In this document: positions 11,521-21,171 of the stretch, in pieces
How positions within the stretch are numbered: position 1 is the stretch's first letter
Layout: the number at the start of each line of letters is the position of its first letter
Origin: Pseudoxanthomonas sp. SE1
GTDB lineage: Bacteria; Pseudomonadota; Gammaproteobacteria; Xanthomonadales; Xanthomonadaceae
DNA: 64,000 nt
Direction: 5' to 3'
NCBI RefSeq assembly: GCF_029542205.1
Contig: NZ_CP113783.1
Coordinates: forward strand, 1 to 64,000
Program-made: the position numbers and the translations under genes
The notes under the pieces: model-generated
Seen by the model: only the letters and a program-made list of their open reading frames with translations
Told to the model about the DNA's origin: nothing
The model's database searches: none

Positions 11521-11949
11521 ATGGCTTTCAGTAGTGGTAATAGCAGCGGCCCGATGGCCGAGATCAACGTCACGCCCCTCGTGGACGTGATGTTGGTGCT
11601 CCTGATCATCTTCATCATCACGGCGCCGCTGATGTCGCACAAGGTGAAGATCGAACTGCCCGAAGCGAACCTGATACAGGATCCGGCGGACAAGCTGGCG
11701 CCGGCGACCCCGCCGATCACCATTTCCGTCAAGGAGAATGGTGACCTGTACTGGGGCGATGAGCCGGTGACCAAGGAGATCCTGGAATCCCGCCTGTCCA
11801 GCGTGGCCCAGCTGCAACCGCAGCCGAAGCTCAACCTGCGCGGCGACAAGACGACGAAGATGGGCACCATCGCCGAAGTCACCAAGATCGCGCAGGGCCA
11901 GGGCATGCTGGACATCGGCTACGTGGCCACGAAAGAGAAGGGGCAGTAA
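11521..11949 (+). CDS. exbD: Biopolymer transport protein ExbD (first copy)
   Basis: Single-pass inner-membrane partner of ExbB and TonB, 142 aa. The membrane helix contains the essential Asp in [20 protein letters not shown]. The periplasmic domain follows. Its N-terminal MAFSSGNSSGPMAEINVTPL is nearly the same as that of the next gene, which starts 4 bases after this stop, so the two look like an old tandem duplication that has diverged in the periplasmic half. Confidence 0.94.
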   Translation: MAFSSGNSSGPMAEINVTPLVDVMLVLLIIFIITAPLMSHKVKIELPEANLIQDPADKLAPATPPITISVKENGDLYWGDEPVTKEILESRLSSVAQLQPQPKLNLRGDKTTKMGTIAEVTKIAQGQGMLDIGYVATKEKGQ

Positions 11950-11952
11950 GCC

Positions 11953-12363
11953 ATGGCATTCAGCAGTGGTGGAAGCAAGGGCCCCATGGCCGACATCAAC
12001 GTCACGCCCCTCGTGGACGTGATGCTGGTGCTGTTGATCATCTTCATCGTGACCGCACCGATCATGACGTATCCGATCGAAGTGGCCCTGCCGCAGCGCG
12101 TGATCAACCCGCCGCCGCAGGTGCGTGAGCCGCCGCCGCCGATCGATCTGCGCATCGAGGCCGATGGCACGGTCTACTGGAACAACAGCCCGGCGAATGT
12201 TGCTGATCTCCAGCAGAAGATGGAAGAGGAAGTGCAGCGTGATCCGACCAACCAGCCGGAGCTGCGCATCGAAGCCAATTCGGAATCGCACTACGACGTG
12301 ATGGCCAAGGTGTTGGCCGCTGCGAAGAACGCGCAGATGATGAAGATCGGTTTCGTACAGTAA
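11953..12363 (+). CDS. Biopolymer transport protein ExbD (second copy)
   Basis: ExbD family, 136 aa, with membrane helix [20 protein letters not shown] that retains the conserved Asp. The periplasmic part ([20 protein letters not shown]) differs from the first copy. In xanthomonads a second ExbD next to tonB-exbB-exbD is known to be needed for uptake of only some substrates; whether this holds here is inference. It ends at a strong terminator (12387-12414). Confidence 0.92.
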   Translation: MAFSSGGSKGPMADINVTPLVDVMLVLLIIFIVTAPIMTYPIEVALPQRVINPPPQVREPPPPIDLRIEADGTVYWNNSPANVADLQQKMEEEVQRDPTNQPELRIEANSESHYDVMAKVLAAAKNAQMMKIGFVQ

Positions 12364-12386
12364 TCCTGACGCGAAAGACGCCTTTG

Positions 12387-12414
12387 AACGCCGCCCCCTG
12401 GGCGGCGTTTTTCT
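12387..12414 (+). terminator. Rho-independent terminator after the tonB-exbB-exbD-exbD operon
   Basis: A 9-base stem, AACGCCGCC / GGCGGCGTT, with loop CCCTG is followed by TTTTCTTT. It begins 24 bases after the second exbD stop and separates the operon from the third exbD-like gene. Confidence 0.85.
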
Positions 12415-12497
12415 TTGGGAGCGCACTGGCCCCTCTTGTGGCGACGCCGCGGGCGGCGTAGCGTCAGAGCCACGGTCCCGACAGAAGGAGGTGTGCC

Positions 12498-12893
12498 ATG
12501 GCGTTCTCCGTTCCCGCAAGCCGTCGTGAACTGGCCGAGATCAACATCACTCCGCTCGTGGACGTGATGCTGGTGCTGCTGGTGATCTTCATCGTCACCG
12601 CACCGCTGCTCTCGCGCCCCATCGACACGATCCTGCCCCAGCCCGTCCGGGGAGAAGTGACCGAGCCGCCGAATGATCTGGTCCTCAAGGTCGGGCTGGC
12701 GGGAACGTACACACTGGATGATCGCCCGGTATCACTCGCCGACCTGCGTCTCCGGCTCGAGGACGCTGTCCTCGCTGATCCGCGGACGGTCTTGCAGGTG
12801 GAAGCCGCAGGCGGGGCCGACTACCAGCAGCTGGTCAGCGCGCTGGCCCAGGCAGAAGCAAGCGGCCTGGACAGCATCGTGATGCGGAACTGA
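12498..12893 (+). CDS. Third ExbD/TolR family biopolymer transporter
   Basis: ExbD/TolR-type protein, 131 aa, with membrane helix [20 protein letters not shown] and the conserved Asp. It has a very strong Shine-Dalgarno, AAGGAGGTG at 12485-12493, and lies behind a terminator, so it appears to be expressed on its own. The periplasmic domain is clearly different from the two upstream copies. It may give the ExbB complex another receptor preference, but this is not shown by sequence. Confidence 0.9.
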   Translation: MAFSVPASRRELAEINITPLVDVMLVLLVIFIVTAPLLSRPIDTILPQPVRGEVTEPPNDLVLKVGLAGTYTLDDRPVSLADLRLRLEDAVLADPRTVLQVEAAGGADYQQLVSALAQAEASGLDSIVMRN

Positions 12894-12922
12894 CGACCGG
12901 ACGACGGCGCGCCGGTCGTCGC

Positions 12923-13702
12923 TCAGCGACCGGCGCTGACGGTATCCCCGCGTGTCGCATGCAGGATGGACAGGTAGGCTTCCACCGTGCGCTCGAGGCC
13001 GGCGTACAACGCCTCGCCAATCAGCGCATGACCGATGGAGACCTCCAGGACGTCGGGTACCGCCGCCAGGAATTCCCCCAGATTGTCCTGGCTCAGGTCG
13101 TGCCCGGCATTGACGCCCAAGCCCAGGGCGTGAGCTTCGCGTGCGGTGTGGGCGCACAGCGCCAGCGCGGTTGGCGCGTCGCCACGCGCGGCGGCTTCGG
13201 CGAACGGGCCGGTATAGATTTCGATGCGATCCGCGCCAACACGGGCGGCTTCAGCCAGGCCTTCGCAGCCTGCGTCGACGAACAGGCTGACGCGACAGCC
13301 CATCGCCTTCAGTTCGGCGACGAATGACTGCAGGCGATCCATGTCGCGACTGAAATCGAAGCCATGGTCTGACGTGATCTGCCCATCGCCGTCCGGTACC
13401 AGCGTCGCCTGCGCCGGACGCACGGCGTCGCACAGGGCAAGGAACCCGGGATAGCCCTCGCGGGGCGGGGCGAAAGGATTGCCCTCCAGGTTCAGTTCGA
13501 CGCCGCGCTCGCGCGTCAGTGCCGACAGCGCATGCACGTCCGCAGTCCTGATGTGCCGCTGGTCCGGCCGCGGGTGCACGGTGACGCCATGCGCGCCTGC
13601 GGACAGGCATGTGCGGGCGGCACGCACCACGTCCGGCTCCGAGCCGCCGCGCGAGTTGCGCAGGACGGCGATCTTGTTGACGTTGACGCTGAGCAGGGTC
13701 AC
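12923..13702 (-). CDS. pdxJ: Pyridoxine 5'-phosphate synthase
   Basis: Last step of the DXP-dependent vitamin B6 pathway: condenses 3-amino-2-oxopropyl phosphate with deoxyxylulose 5-phosphate to pyridoxine 5'-phosphate. 259 aa, TIM barrel. Recognised by [12 protein letters not shown] at the N-terminus, [20 protein letters not shown] and [13 protein letters not shown]. The ATG overlaps the stop of the upstream small membrane protein gene by the ATGA arrangement, so the two are translationally coupled. Confidence 0.95.
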   Translation of the reverse strand: MTLLSVNVNKIAVLRNSRGGSEPDVVRAARTCLSAGAHGVTVHPRPDQRHIRTADVHALSALTRERGVELNLEGNPFAPPREGYPGFLALCDAVRPAQATLVPDGDGQITSDHGFDFSRDMDRLQSFVAELKAMGCRVSLFVDAGCEGLAEAARVGADRIEIYTGPFAEAAARGDAPTALALCAHTAREAHALGLGVNAGHDLSQDNLGEFLAAVPDVLEVSIGHALIGEALYAGLERTVEAYLSILHATRGDTVSAGR

Positions 13703-13959
13703 GAAGCAGGGGGTTCCGTGGGGGGGGCCGCGTTGCGGCGCGCCTCGGCCACTTCGCGCAGGCGGCGTAGCTCGGCCGGATCGATCATCTGCGACGGATC
13801 CTGGCTGCTCTCACCGATGCGACGTGCGTACCAGCTGACGATCCAGAGCAGGAACAGGACCAGCGAGGCGAGCAGCGACATCACCATCACAGGCGTGGAG
13901 GTCACGGAAAAGCCGAGATACAGGGCGCCGACCGCCATCAACAGGAACAACCAGTGCAT
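13699..13959 (-). CDS. Small membrane protein of unknown function, coupled to pdxJ
   Basis: An 86-residue protein with two hydrophobic segments, [19 protein letters not shown] and [20 protein letters not shown], then a charged tail ([17 protein letters not shown]). The open frame extends further upstream, but the ATG at 13959 begins right at the first membrane helix and avoids overlap with cls. The stop overlaps the pdxJ start (ATGA). No function is recognised. Confidence 0.7.
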   Translation of the reverse strand: MHWLFLLMAVGALYLGFSVTSTPVMVMSLLASLVLFLLWIVSWYARRIGESSQDPSQMIDPAELRRLREVAEARRNAAPPTEPPAS

Positions 13960-14024
13960 CGTCCACCCCCGGAGTTGGTCGCGGCATATTACCGCCTCCG
14001 GCACGGCACAAAAACGGCCGTGCT

Positions 14025-15479
14025 TCACAGCAACGGCGACATCAGGCGGGCCAGCGCCTCGGGCAGCCGATGCCGCCAGAGCGAGCGGTCGCGCTGCAGC
14101 TTCACGGGTTCGCTGGCGGCGATCTCGCCCTCGAGCCACTGCGCCAGCGTGCCGGCGACGCCCCGGTCGCGGAACATCATCGAGATCTCGAAATTGAGGC
14201 GGAAACTGCGGTGGTCGAAGTTCGCGCTGCCGATGACCGCCATGGCGTCATCGCAGAGCAGCGCCTTGCTGTGCATCATCCGCGGTCCGTACTCGTAGAC
14301 CTTCACCCCTGAGGCCAGCAGCTCGTCGAAGTAGGACCGTGCGGCCAGCGTCACCAGCCTCGAATCACTCACTTTCGGAACCACCAGCCTGACATCCAAT
14401 CCGCCCAGCGCGGCCGAGGTCAGCGCCATGCGTGCCGCCTCGCCCGGCACGAAGTAAGGCGTCACCAGCCACACGCGCCACTTCGCTTCGTGGATGGCGG
14501 CCACCTTCATGCGATGGATCGGCTCCCATGCCGAATCCGGCCCCGACACCAGCGCCTGCGCGGCGATGCCGCCCTGCACGTTCGCATCGCTCGCGCTCCA
14601 CAGGCGCGTGCCCTGGAAATCCTTCCGTTGCTGGCCTGTGGCGTAGACCCAGTCTTCCACGAACACCTGCTGGATGCTGCGGACGATCTCACCTTCCAGG
14701 CGCAGGTGCAGATCGCGGTAGGCATCGTCGCGCAAGGACTCGTCTTCATCGTCGGTGACGTTGATGCCGCCGGTGAAGGCGATGCGACCGTCCACCACCA
14801 CGATCTTGCGATGGGTGCGCAGGTTGAGCCAGGGCCGGGTGAAGGGCCTGAACCTGGTCGGGTGGAACCATGCGTACTCGCCGCCGGCTTCCACCAGCGG
14901 TTGCAGGGCGCGCTTCTTCAGTCGGTTGGAGCCCACCGCGTCCAGCAGCAGGCGGACCTTCACGCCCTCGCGTGCCTTGGCCGTCAGGGCGTCCAGCATG
15001 CGCCGCCCGGTGCGATCGCCATTGAAGATGTAGTACTCGACGTGGATATGGTTGTCGGCCGCCGCGATCGCGTCCAGGATCGCCTGGTAAGTGGCGCAAC
15101 CGTCGACCAGCTGTTGCACGGACGTGGCAGTGGAAGGCGGCAACCCCGTGATCTTCTGCGCGAGCATCGGCAGTTCGGCGCTGTTGCCATCGATGGGCGC
15201 AAAGACTTCGTAGCGGTCGAGACTTTCGCGCGAGCGCGTGCGGCGCAACTGGTGGCGCTTGATCCGCTGCGGCCCCAGCAGAAAGTAGATCAGGTAGCCC
15301 ACGTAGGGCAACAGCGCAAGCGACAGCAGCCAGCTGAGCGTGGCGACCGGTTCCCGCTTCTGCAGGATGATCCAGGCGCACAGCGGCACCAGATAGAGCA
15401 GCCAGGCCACCGTGACCCACAGCTGCAGGTTCGGCACCGAGCCAAGCGTGTCCCAGAGGGAGGTCAGAGTGTTGCGCAT
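14025..15479 (-). CDS. cls: Cardiolipin synthase (phospholipase D family)
   Basis: Joins two phosphatidylglycerol molecules into cardiolipin and glycerol at the inner membrane. 484 aa. Two N-terminal membrane segments (LWVTVAWLLYLVPLCAWIIL and WLLSLALLPYVGYLIYFLLG) precede two HKD catalytic motifs, HRKIVVVDG with FTGGIN and HSKALLCDD with IGSANFDHRS. Both are intact, as required for the bacterial enzyme. The gene is divergent from the radical SAM gene, with a 59-base gap. Confidence 0.94.
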   Translation of the reverse strand: MRNTLTSLWDTLGSVPNLQLWVTVAWLLYLVPLCAWIILQKREPVATLSWLLSLALLPYVGYLIYFLLGPQRIKRHQLRRTRSRESLDRYEVFAPIDGNSAELPMLAQKITGLPPSTATSVQQLVDGCATYQAILDAIAAADNHIHVEYYIFNGDRTGRRMLDALTAKAREGVKVRLLLDAVGSNRLKKRALQPLVEAGGEYAWFHPTRFRPFTRPWLNLRTHRKIVVVDGRIAFTGGINVTDDEDESLRDDAYRDLHLRLEGEIVRSIQQVFVEDWVYATGQQRKDFQGTRLWSASDANVQGGIAAQALVSGPDSAWEPIHRMKVAAIHEAKWRVWLVTPYFVPGEAARMALTSAALGGLDVRLVVPKVSDSRLVTLAARSYFDELLASGVKVYEYGPRMMHSKALLCDDAMAVIGSANFDHRSFRLNFEISMMFRDRGVAGTLAQWLEGEIAASEPVKLQRDRSLWRHRLPEALARLMSPLL

Positions 15480-15538
15480 GGGGCGATTCTATATGCCGTG
15501 TCGCGAACGCTGCGACGCGCAGGCGTAAGCTCGCCGGC

Positions 15539-16625
15539 ATGACGACATCGCGACTGCCAGGCATCAAGGGACGGGGATCCACCACCTACCTGCCCGGTCG
15601 GTTCGCCGTGACCACGCCGGAATCGGTCGACGACGGCTGGCACGAGGCCGACACCGAGGGCGAACCCGCCTCCACGCCCCGCACCCAGCTGCATGAGGAA
15701 GTCGCGCGCAGCGTCATCACCCGCAACCAGTCGCCGGACATCCCGTTCGAACAGTCGTTGAACCCGTACCGTGGCTGCGAGCATGGCTGCAGCTACTGCT
15801 TCGCTCGCCCCTCGCACGCCTATCTCGACCTGTCGCCCGCGCTGGATTTCGAAACCCGTATCTTCGCCAAGACGAACGCACCGGAGATCCTGCGCAGAGA
15901 ACTGTCCAAGCGCGGTTACCAGCCCAGTCCGATCGCTGGGTATCAACACCGACGCCTACCAACCGGTCGAACGGAAGCTGCAACTGACCCGCCGCATCCT
16001 GGAAGTGCTGGCGGCGACGAAACATCCGGTTTCGCTGATCACCAAGAACGCCCTGATCGAACGCGACCTTGATCTGCTGGCGCCGATGGCACGCGAGAAC
16101 CTCGTGCACGTCTACCTGTCGATCACCACGCTCGACAATGGTCTGTCCTCGCGGCTGGAGCCGCGCGCGTCAGCGCCGCACAGCCGGTTGAAGGCAATGA
16201 AGCGGCTCAGCGACGCGGGTGTGCCGGTCGGGGTGATGTTCGCACCCGTGATTCCGTGGGTGAACGACCATGAGCTGGAGGCGGTGCTCGAAGCAGCCCG
16301 CACCGCTGGCGCCACCGCGGCCGGCTACGTGCTTCTGCGCCTGCCCCATGAGGTCGCGCCGCTGTTCCGCGATTGGTTGCAGACCCACCTGCCGGATCGC
16401 GCCGCGCACGTGATGAGCACCGTGCAGCAGCTGCGCGGCGGCAAGGATTACGACAGCCGGTTCGGCACGCGCCTGCGTGGCGAAGGTGTCTATGCGGACC
16501 TGCTGTCGCGCCGTTTCGCCCTCGCATTGAAGCGCTTCGGCTTCGAGGGTCGGCGCCACCCGCCGTTCGATTGCACGCGCTTCGTGCCGCCGCGCGTCGC
16601 TTCGCCACAGGGCGAGTTGTTCTAG
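15539..16625 (+). pseudogene. PA0069-family radical SAM protein, frameshifted
   Basis: The first frame (15539-15940) gives MTTSRLPGIKGRGSTTYLPG through the radical SAM cluster CEHGCSYC (Cys 80, 84, 87) to GYQPSPIA. The rest of the family sequence continues in another frame as LGINTDAYQPVERK, then SLITKNAL and PVGVMFAPVIPWVNDHE, to the end at 16625. The join fits loss of one base near 15935-15938 (GCTGGG where GC-N-CTGGG is expected). As written, the first frame runs out to a stop at 16072. The gene is either broken or the assembly has a one-base error. The intact family is a putative DNA-repair-like photolyase relative. Confidence 0.82.
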
Positions 16626-16708
16626 GTCCGAAGGACCAGCACGCTGCGACGATCGGTCACGGGGCAAGCGCCGGGCGCATATGGACAATCCATCGTCCCT
16701 TCCTGCGC

Positions 16709-17251
16709 ATGCCCGCGATGATCCAGTCCCTCTACCTGGCTGGCCCCGACATCTTCCGTCCTGATGCCGTTGAGCGAGGCAAACATCTCAAGGGGCTGTG
16801 CACGCGGCATGGCTTCGAAGGGCTGTTTCCGCTCGACGCCCAGGTCGCTGGCCATGCCACTGGCGAACCCATGGACACCGCGCGCTGGATCTACCGTGCC
16901 GACATCGGCCTGCTGGATGCCGCCGATGCGGTGCTGGCCAACCTGGACTTCTTCCGCGGTGCGGAACCGGACAGCGGCACCTGTTTCGAAGTCGGCTACG
17001 CGATCGCCCGCGGCAAGCCGGTCTACGGCTACGTGCCCGAAGACGGCAGCCTGGCCGACCGCATCCGCGCACGCTGCCCCGAGTACCTCGGCGCCAATGC
17101 CGGAAACGATGCTCAGGGCTGGCAGCTGGAGGAATTCGGCCTGCCGCTCAACTTGATGCTGGCAGTGCCATGCATGATGGTGGTGGGCGATGCCGACGCC
17201 GCTCTGCAGAGGCTGCGGCGCGACCTCGATGCGCAGCGGAAGATTGCCTGA
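16709..17251 (+). CDS. Nucleoside 2-deoxyribosyltransferase family protein
   Basis: A 180-residue protein that starts MPAMIQSLYLAGPDIF and carries the family pattern AVLANLDFFRGAEPDSGTCF followed by EVGYAIARGKPVYGY. Such enzymes move or remove 2-deoxyribose on nucleosides in salvage; some relatives hydrolyse nucleotides. ATG 16709 is used, with ATG 16718 as an alternative; neither has a clear Shine-Dalgarno. The coding frame is open much further upstream, but that part is only the shadow of the radical SAM gene. Confidence 0.82.
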   Translation: MPAMIQSLYLAGPDIFRPDAVERGKHLKGLCTRHGFEGLFPLDAQVAGHATGEPMDTARWIYRADIGLLDAADAVLANLDFFRGAEPDSGTCFEVGYAIARGKPVYGYVPEDGSLADRIRARCPEYLGANAGNDAQGWQLEEFGLPLNLMLAVPCMMVVGDADAALQRLRRDLDAQRKIA

Positions 17252-17260
17252 GCCGAACGC

Positions 17261-17974
17261 TCAACGCCCGCCGTACAGCCGTTCCGCGCGCTGGAACAAA
17301 ATCCAGCTTGTCGCGATGTACTTGTCGCCGTGGAGCGGCCGATTGCCGCGATGCGTGTGCGTGAACGCCGTGGGCGCGATCAGCAGGCTGCCGGTGCGCG
17401 GCACGATCTTGCGCTGCTGGTGGAAGAACTCGGTTTCGCCCTCGCCGAAGCCATCGTTGAGATAGATCGTCCACAGCACGTGCCGGTGCAGGGTTTCCGC
17501 ATCGGCCGCTTTCGGGAACAGCTCGCAGTGCCAGTACGGGTATCCGCCTTCGCCGGCGGAATATCGCTGCAGGTTGATGCGGCCCGGCACGAAGACCTTC
17601 ATCACCAGTTTCATCAACGCGGCATCGTCCATGCCTGCGACATCCTCGTAGCGCAAGCGGCGCAGCTGCCCGTCCGCATCCGGCTGCTGCAGCATCAGCG
17701 GCGCGATCAGGCTGAAGGGATAGGTGCGCAGGTACTGCTGCAGGCCGGTGAGCACGGCCAGGTTGAGGCGCTGCTCCACGTCGCGCCAATCTGCCTGGCC
17801 GCTGATGCTGATGTCGCGGCTGTGCTTCAGCTCGGGGTACAGGCCACCACCGACGCGTCCGGGTTGATCCTGCCCGCTGGCGTCGAAGCGCGCGACGATC
17901 GCGCGGCAGGTACCCGCATCCAGCGCGTCGGGGTAGACCTCGATGAAGTCGGACGGATCGGGTGTGGGCGTCAT
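17261..17974 (-). CDS. 2OG-Fe(II) oxygenase family protein
   Basis: Putative iron- and 2-oxoglutarate-dependent dioxygenase, 237 aa. The central YPYWHCELFPK and the C-terminal FTHTHRGNRPLHGDKYIA could supply the metal-binding His/acid pair, the distal His and the 2OG-binding basic residue of a double-stranded beta-helix fold. No signal peptide is visible. It is convergent with the deoxyribosyltransferase gene. The substrate is unknown and cannot be deduced from neighbours. Confidence 0.72.
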   Translation of the reverse strand: MTPTPDPSDFIEVYPDALDAGTCRAIVARFDASGQDQPGRVGGGLYPELKHSRDISISGQADWRDVEQRLNLAVLTGLQQYLRTYPFSLIAPLMLQQPDADGQLRRLRYEDVAGMDDAALMKLVMKVFVPGRINLQRYSAGEGGYPYWHCELFPKAADAETLHRHVLWTIYLNDGFGEGETEFFHQQRKIVPRTGSLLIAPTAFTHTHRGNRPLHGDKYIATSWILFQRAERLYGGR

Positions 17975-18008
17975 GCCCGGATTCTAGCTGTCCGCCCGCG
18001 CGTTGCCG

Positions 18009-19040
18009 TCATGCGGCCGCGGTGTCGTGCGCCAAGTGATAACCGACCGCCGCCTCGACTTCCTTCCTTGATCCTAGGAACACCGGCACGCGCTGGTGCA
18101 GCTGGGTCGGCCGCAGCGACAGGATGTCTTCGCGTCCGGTGCTGGCAGCGCCGCCAGCCTGCTCGACCAGCATGCCCATCGGGTTGGCTTCGTACATCAG
18201 GCGCAGTTTGCCGGCCTTGCCCGGGTCCTTGCGGTCCCACGGATAGATGAAGATGCCGCCGCGGGTCAGGATGCGGTGCACGTCGGCCACCATGCTGGCG
18301 ATCCAGCGCATGTTGAAGTCCTTACCGCGCGGGCCTTCCGTGCCGGCCAGCAGGTCGCTGACATACGCCTGCATCGGCGCTTCCCAGTGGCGCTGGTTCG
18401 ACATATTGATGGCGAACTCCTTCGTCTCCTCCGGGATCCGCATGTCGCGCTGGGTCAGCATGAAGGCGCCCTGTTCGCGGTCCAGGGTGAACGCATGGGT
18501 GCCGTTGCCGGTGGTGAGCACCAGCATCGTGCTGGGGCCGTAGATGCAGTAGCCGGCGGCCACCTGGTCGCGGCCGGGCTGCAGGAAATGCTCGTCGCCC
18601 GGGGTGGTCACGCCGTCCGGGCTGCGCAGCACCGAGAAGATGGTGCCCACCGAGACGTTGACGTCGATGTTCGAGCTGCCGTCCAGCGGATCGAACAGCA
18701 GCAGGAAGCCGCCGCGCGGATAGGCGTCCGGGATCGGCTGGCTGTGATCCATTTCCTCCGACGCGCACGCCGCCAGATGTCCGCCCCAGGCATTGGCCTC
18801 CAACAGGATGTCGTTGCTCAGCACGTCCAGCTTCTTCTGCGCCTCGCCCTGCACGTTGCCGGTGCCCGCGTCGCCCAGCACCCCGCCCAGCGCGCCCTTG
18901 CTGACCGCGATGGAGATGCTGGTGCAGGCGCGGGCCACCACCGCGATCAGCTGGCGCAGGTCGGCGCTGATGCGACCGGCGCGCTGCTCCTCGATCAGGT
19001 AGCGGCTCAGCGAGACGGCGGATGGAGCGGAAGCGGGCAT
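18009..19040 (-). CDS. fbp: Fructose-1,6-bisphosphatase class 1
   Basis: Gluconeogenic enzyme that hydrolyses fructose 1,6-bisphosphate to fructose 6-phosphate. 343 aa. Signature metal site [17 protein letters not shown], and C-terminal [20 protein letters not shown] and AANPMG-type loop. The ATG at 19040 ([19 protein letters not shown]) fits family length; the longer open frame upstream is antisense to the DUF4010 gene. It is divergent from that gene with a 96-base gap. Confidence 0.94.
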   Translation of the reverse strand: MPASAPSAVSLSRYLIEEQRAGRISADLRQLIAVVARACTSISIAVSKGALGGVLGDAGTGNVQGEAQKKLDVLSNDILLEANAWGGHLAACASEEMDHSQPIPDAYPRGGFLLLFDPLDGSSNIDVNVSVGTIFSVLRSPDGVTTPGDEHFLQPGRDQVAAGYCIYGPSTMLVLTTGNGTHAFTLDREQGAFMLTQRDMRIPEETKEFAINMSNQRHWEAPMQAYVSDLLAGTEGPRGKDFNMRWIASMVADVHRILTRGGIFIYPWDRKDPGKAGKLRLMYEANPMGMLVEQAGGAASTGREDILSLRPTQLHQRVPVFLGSRKEVEAAVGYHLAHDTAAA

Positions 19041-19136
19041 GATGGAGTCCACGGCGAAGGTGCGCGCATTGTCCGGGTTGACGAGACCAATGCAAGACCA
19101 GTCGCTATGCTCAGGGTCGGAAACAGGAACGACGCG

Positions 19137-20372
19137 ATGGACGAAGCAACCCCGGAAACCTGGCTGGCGCTGTCCTCGGCGCTGGGCCTGGGCCTGCTGA
19201 TCGGACTGGTGCGCGAGCGCCGCCCGGGACGCGCGCATGCCATCGCCGGCCTGCGCACGCATGCGCTGGTGGCCTTGGCTGCCGCGGTCGCCATGTCGCT
19301 CGGTGTCCCCGTCCTGCTGGTGGCGCTGGCGCTGACCGGCCTGCTCGCCGCCATGGGCTACCGCGCCACGTCGGCGGACGATCCGGGCCTGACCAGCGAG
19401 GTCACACTGGTGCTGACGTTCCTGCTCGGCGCCATGGCCATGCGCACGCCCGCGCTGGCCACGGGCCTGGCGGTGGTGGTGGCGGTGCTGTTGTACGCCA
19501 AGGAGCCGCTGCACGAGCTCACGCGCGAGACCTTCAGCGAGCGTGAGGTGTTCGATGGCCTGCTGTTGCTGGCGTCGGCCCTGGTCATCCTGCCGATCCT
19601 GCCGGACCGTCCCATCGGTCCTTACCAGGCGATCAACCTGGCCACCATCTGGAAGCTGGTGGTGCTGGTGATGGCGGTGAGTGCGCTGGGCCACGTGGTA
19701 CTGCGCGTGATCGGCAACCGCTGGGGCCTGGCGGCGGCGGGCTTCTTCGCCGGCTACGTCTCGTCCACCGCGGCGACCATCGGCTTCGGCCAGCGGGCGA
19801 AGGAAAGCCCGTCGCTGCTGCGTTCCGCGGTGGCCGCGGCGCTGTTGTCCAACCTGGCCTCGCTGACCCTGTGCGTACCCATCCTGTGGGCCGTTTCGCC
19901 GCCGCTGGTGCGCGACCTGCTGCCGGAGCTGGGCGCCATCGGCGCGGTCCTGCTGGCCGGTGGCCTGCTGGGCCTGCATCGCAGCGAGGACGATGCGGTG
20001 AAACCGCCGACGTCTGAAAGCCGCATGTTCCGCTTCGGCCAGGCACTGGGATTCGCGGTGCTGGTCGCGGTGCTGACCTTCATCGCCGCCGCACTCGCCG
20101 CCTGGATCGGCCCCCGTGGCGCGATGGCCGCCGCCGCGATGTCGGCGATGGCGGAACTGCACGCGGCGGTGGCCACGCTGGCCAACCAGTTCTCGCGCGG
20201 CGGACTGGAGGCATCGGAAGCACGCTGGTGGATGCTGGCGCTGCTGGGCGCCAGCCTGGTCGCGAAGTCGGTGATCGCGTGGGTCAGCGGTGGGGCGGCG
20301 TATGGACTGCGCGTGTCCGCGGGGCTGATGGCGGCGCTGGCGGCGGGTGCGGCGATGGTGGCGGTGTTCTGA
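19137..20372 (+). CDS. MgtC/SapB-DUF4010 family membrane protein
   Basis: A 411-residue polytopic membrane protein. The N-terminal third resembles MgtC/SapB proteins ([33 protein letters not shown]). The rest is the DUF4010 region ([41 protein letters not shown]). About 11-12 hydrophobic segments are visible. ATG 19137 has CAGGA upstream. The function of this fused family is not established, and transport or stress roles are only suggested by the MgtC part. Confidence 0.8.
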   Translation: MDEATPETWLALSSALGLGLLIGLVRERRPGRAHAIAGLRTHALVALAAAVAMSLGVPVLLVALALTGLLAAMGYRATSADDPGLTSEVTLVLTFLLGAMAMRTPALATGLAVVVAVLLYAKEPLHELTRETFSEREVFDGLLLLASALVILPILPDRPIGPYQAINLATIWKLVVLVMAVSALGHVVLRVIGNRWGLAAAGFFAGYVSSTAATIGFGQRAKESPSLLRSAVAAALLSNLASLTLCVPILWAVSPPLVRDLLPELGAIGAVLLAGGLLGLHRSEDDAVKPPTSESRMFRFGQALGFAVLVAVLTFIAAALAAWIGPRGAMAAAAMSAMAELHAAVATLANQFSRGGLEASEARWWMLALLGASLVAKSVIAWVSGGAAYGLRVSAGLMAALAAGAAMVAVF

Positions 20373-20386
20373 CACCGTCGCTTCTC

Positions 20387-20527
20387 TGTAGGAGCGACGA
20401 GAGTCGCGACCGCGAGAATGATGCGCCATGAAGATGTGAATGCCGAGCAGCTGTCGACGCCGCACCTCGCGTGATGGTCATTCCACGCCTTGGAACGCGT
20501 GCGGTCGCGACTTACGTCGCTCCTACA
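20387..20527. repeat. REP-like inverted pair (family A, gtaggagcgac)
   Basis: Arm TGTAGGAGCGACGAGAGTCG... (20387-20413) and its inverted partner ending GTCGCTCCTACA (20501-20527) match at 25 of 27 positions and face each other across about 87 bases. Further copies of the same unit lie at 32362-32428 and 46548-46684. It fills the gap between the DUF4010 gene and the convergent response regulator gene. Confidence 0.8.
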
Positions 20528-20541
20528 AAAAGGCGTTCGCG

Positions 20542-21171
20542 TCAGATGATCCGCAGCGTGATCGCCTTCAGCACCGCCCGCGTGCGGTCACGCGTGCCCA
20601 GCTTGTCGAGGATGATGGAGACATAGTTCTTCACCGTGCCCTCCGCGAGGAACAGCGTGCGCGCGATTTCCTTGTTCGAGTATCCGCCCGCGAGCAGGCG
20701 CAGGATCGCGACCTCGCGTTCGCTGAAGGTGTCGCTGGGCGGGGCTTCGTCACGGAAACGGAAACGTGCCCGCACCGGGTCCGTGCTGACCGGCTGCAGC
20801 AAGGTCTCGCCGCTGGCGACGCGTTGGATGGCATCGTGCAGGTCTTCCGGCGCGGCATCCTTCAACAGGAAGCCCTGCGCACCCGCTTCGGTGGCGCGCA
20901 GCAGCAGGTCGCTGTCGTCGAAGGTGGTCAGCAGCAGCACCGGCGTGCGGTCGCCACGTTCGCGCAGCCTGATCAAGGCTTCGATGCCATCGACGCCCGG
21001 CATGCGGATGTCGCTCAGCACCACGTCCACCGGTTGCGCTTCCAGCTTGGCGACCAGGTCCGCGCCGTCGTCGGCTTCGAACACCACGTCCACCTGCTGC
21101 GCTTTCAACAGGGCGCGCAGGCCGGCGCGCACCAGCGCCTGGTCATCGGCAAGGGCGACCCGCACGCTCAT
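20542..21171 (-). CDS. LuxR/NarL-type response regulator
   Basis: Two-component response regulator, 209 aa. The receiver domain has the phospho-acceptor in DVVLSDIRMPGVDGIEAL (Asp near 53). The C-terminal GerE/LuxR helix-turn-helix contains LLAGGYSNKEIARTL and EGTVKNYVSIILDKLGTRDR. The ATG overlaps the stop of the upstream kinase gene (ATGA), so the pair is translationally coupled. Target genes are unknown. Confidence 0.93.
   Translation of the reverse strand: MSVRVALADDQALVRAGLRALLKAQQVDVVFEADDGADLVAKLEAQPVDVVLSDIRMPGVDGIEALIRLRERGDRTPVLLLTTFDDSDLLLRATEAGAQGFLLKDAAPEDLHDAIQRVASGETLLQPVSTDPVRARFRFRDEAPPSDTFSEREVAILRLLAGGYSNKEIARTLFLAEGTVKNYVSIILDKLGTRDRTRAVLKAITLRII

Noticed and set aside
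15930..15942. Programmed frameshifting in the radical SAM gene
   Set aside because: No slippery heptamer or downstream structure is obvious, and the family is normally in one frame.
15771..16625. The second half of the radical SAM gene as a separate gene
   Set aside because: It lacks the Cys cluster and continues the first half in sequence; it is better seen as a frameshifted single gene.
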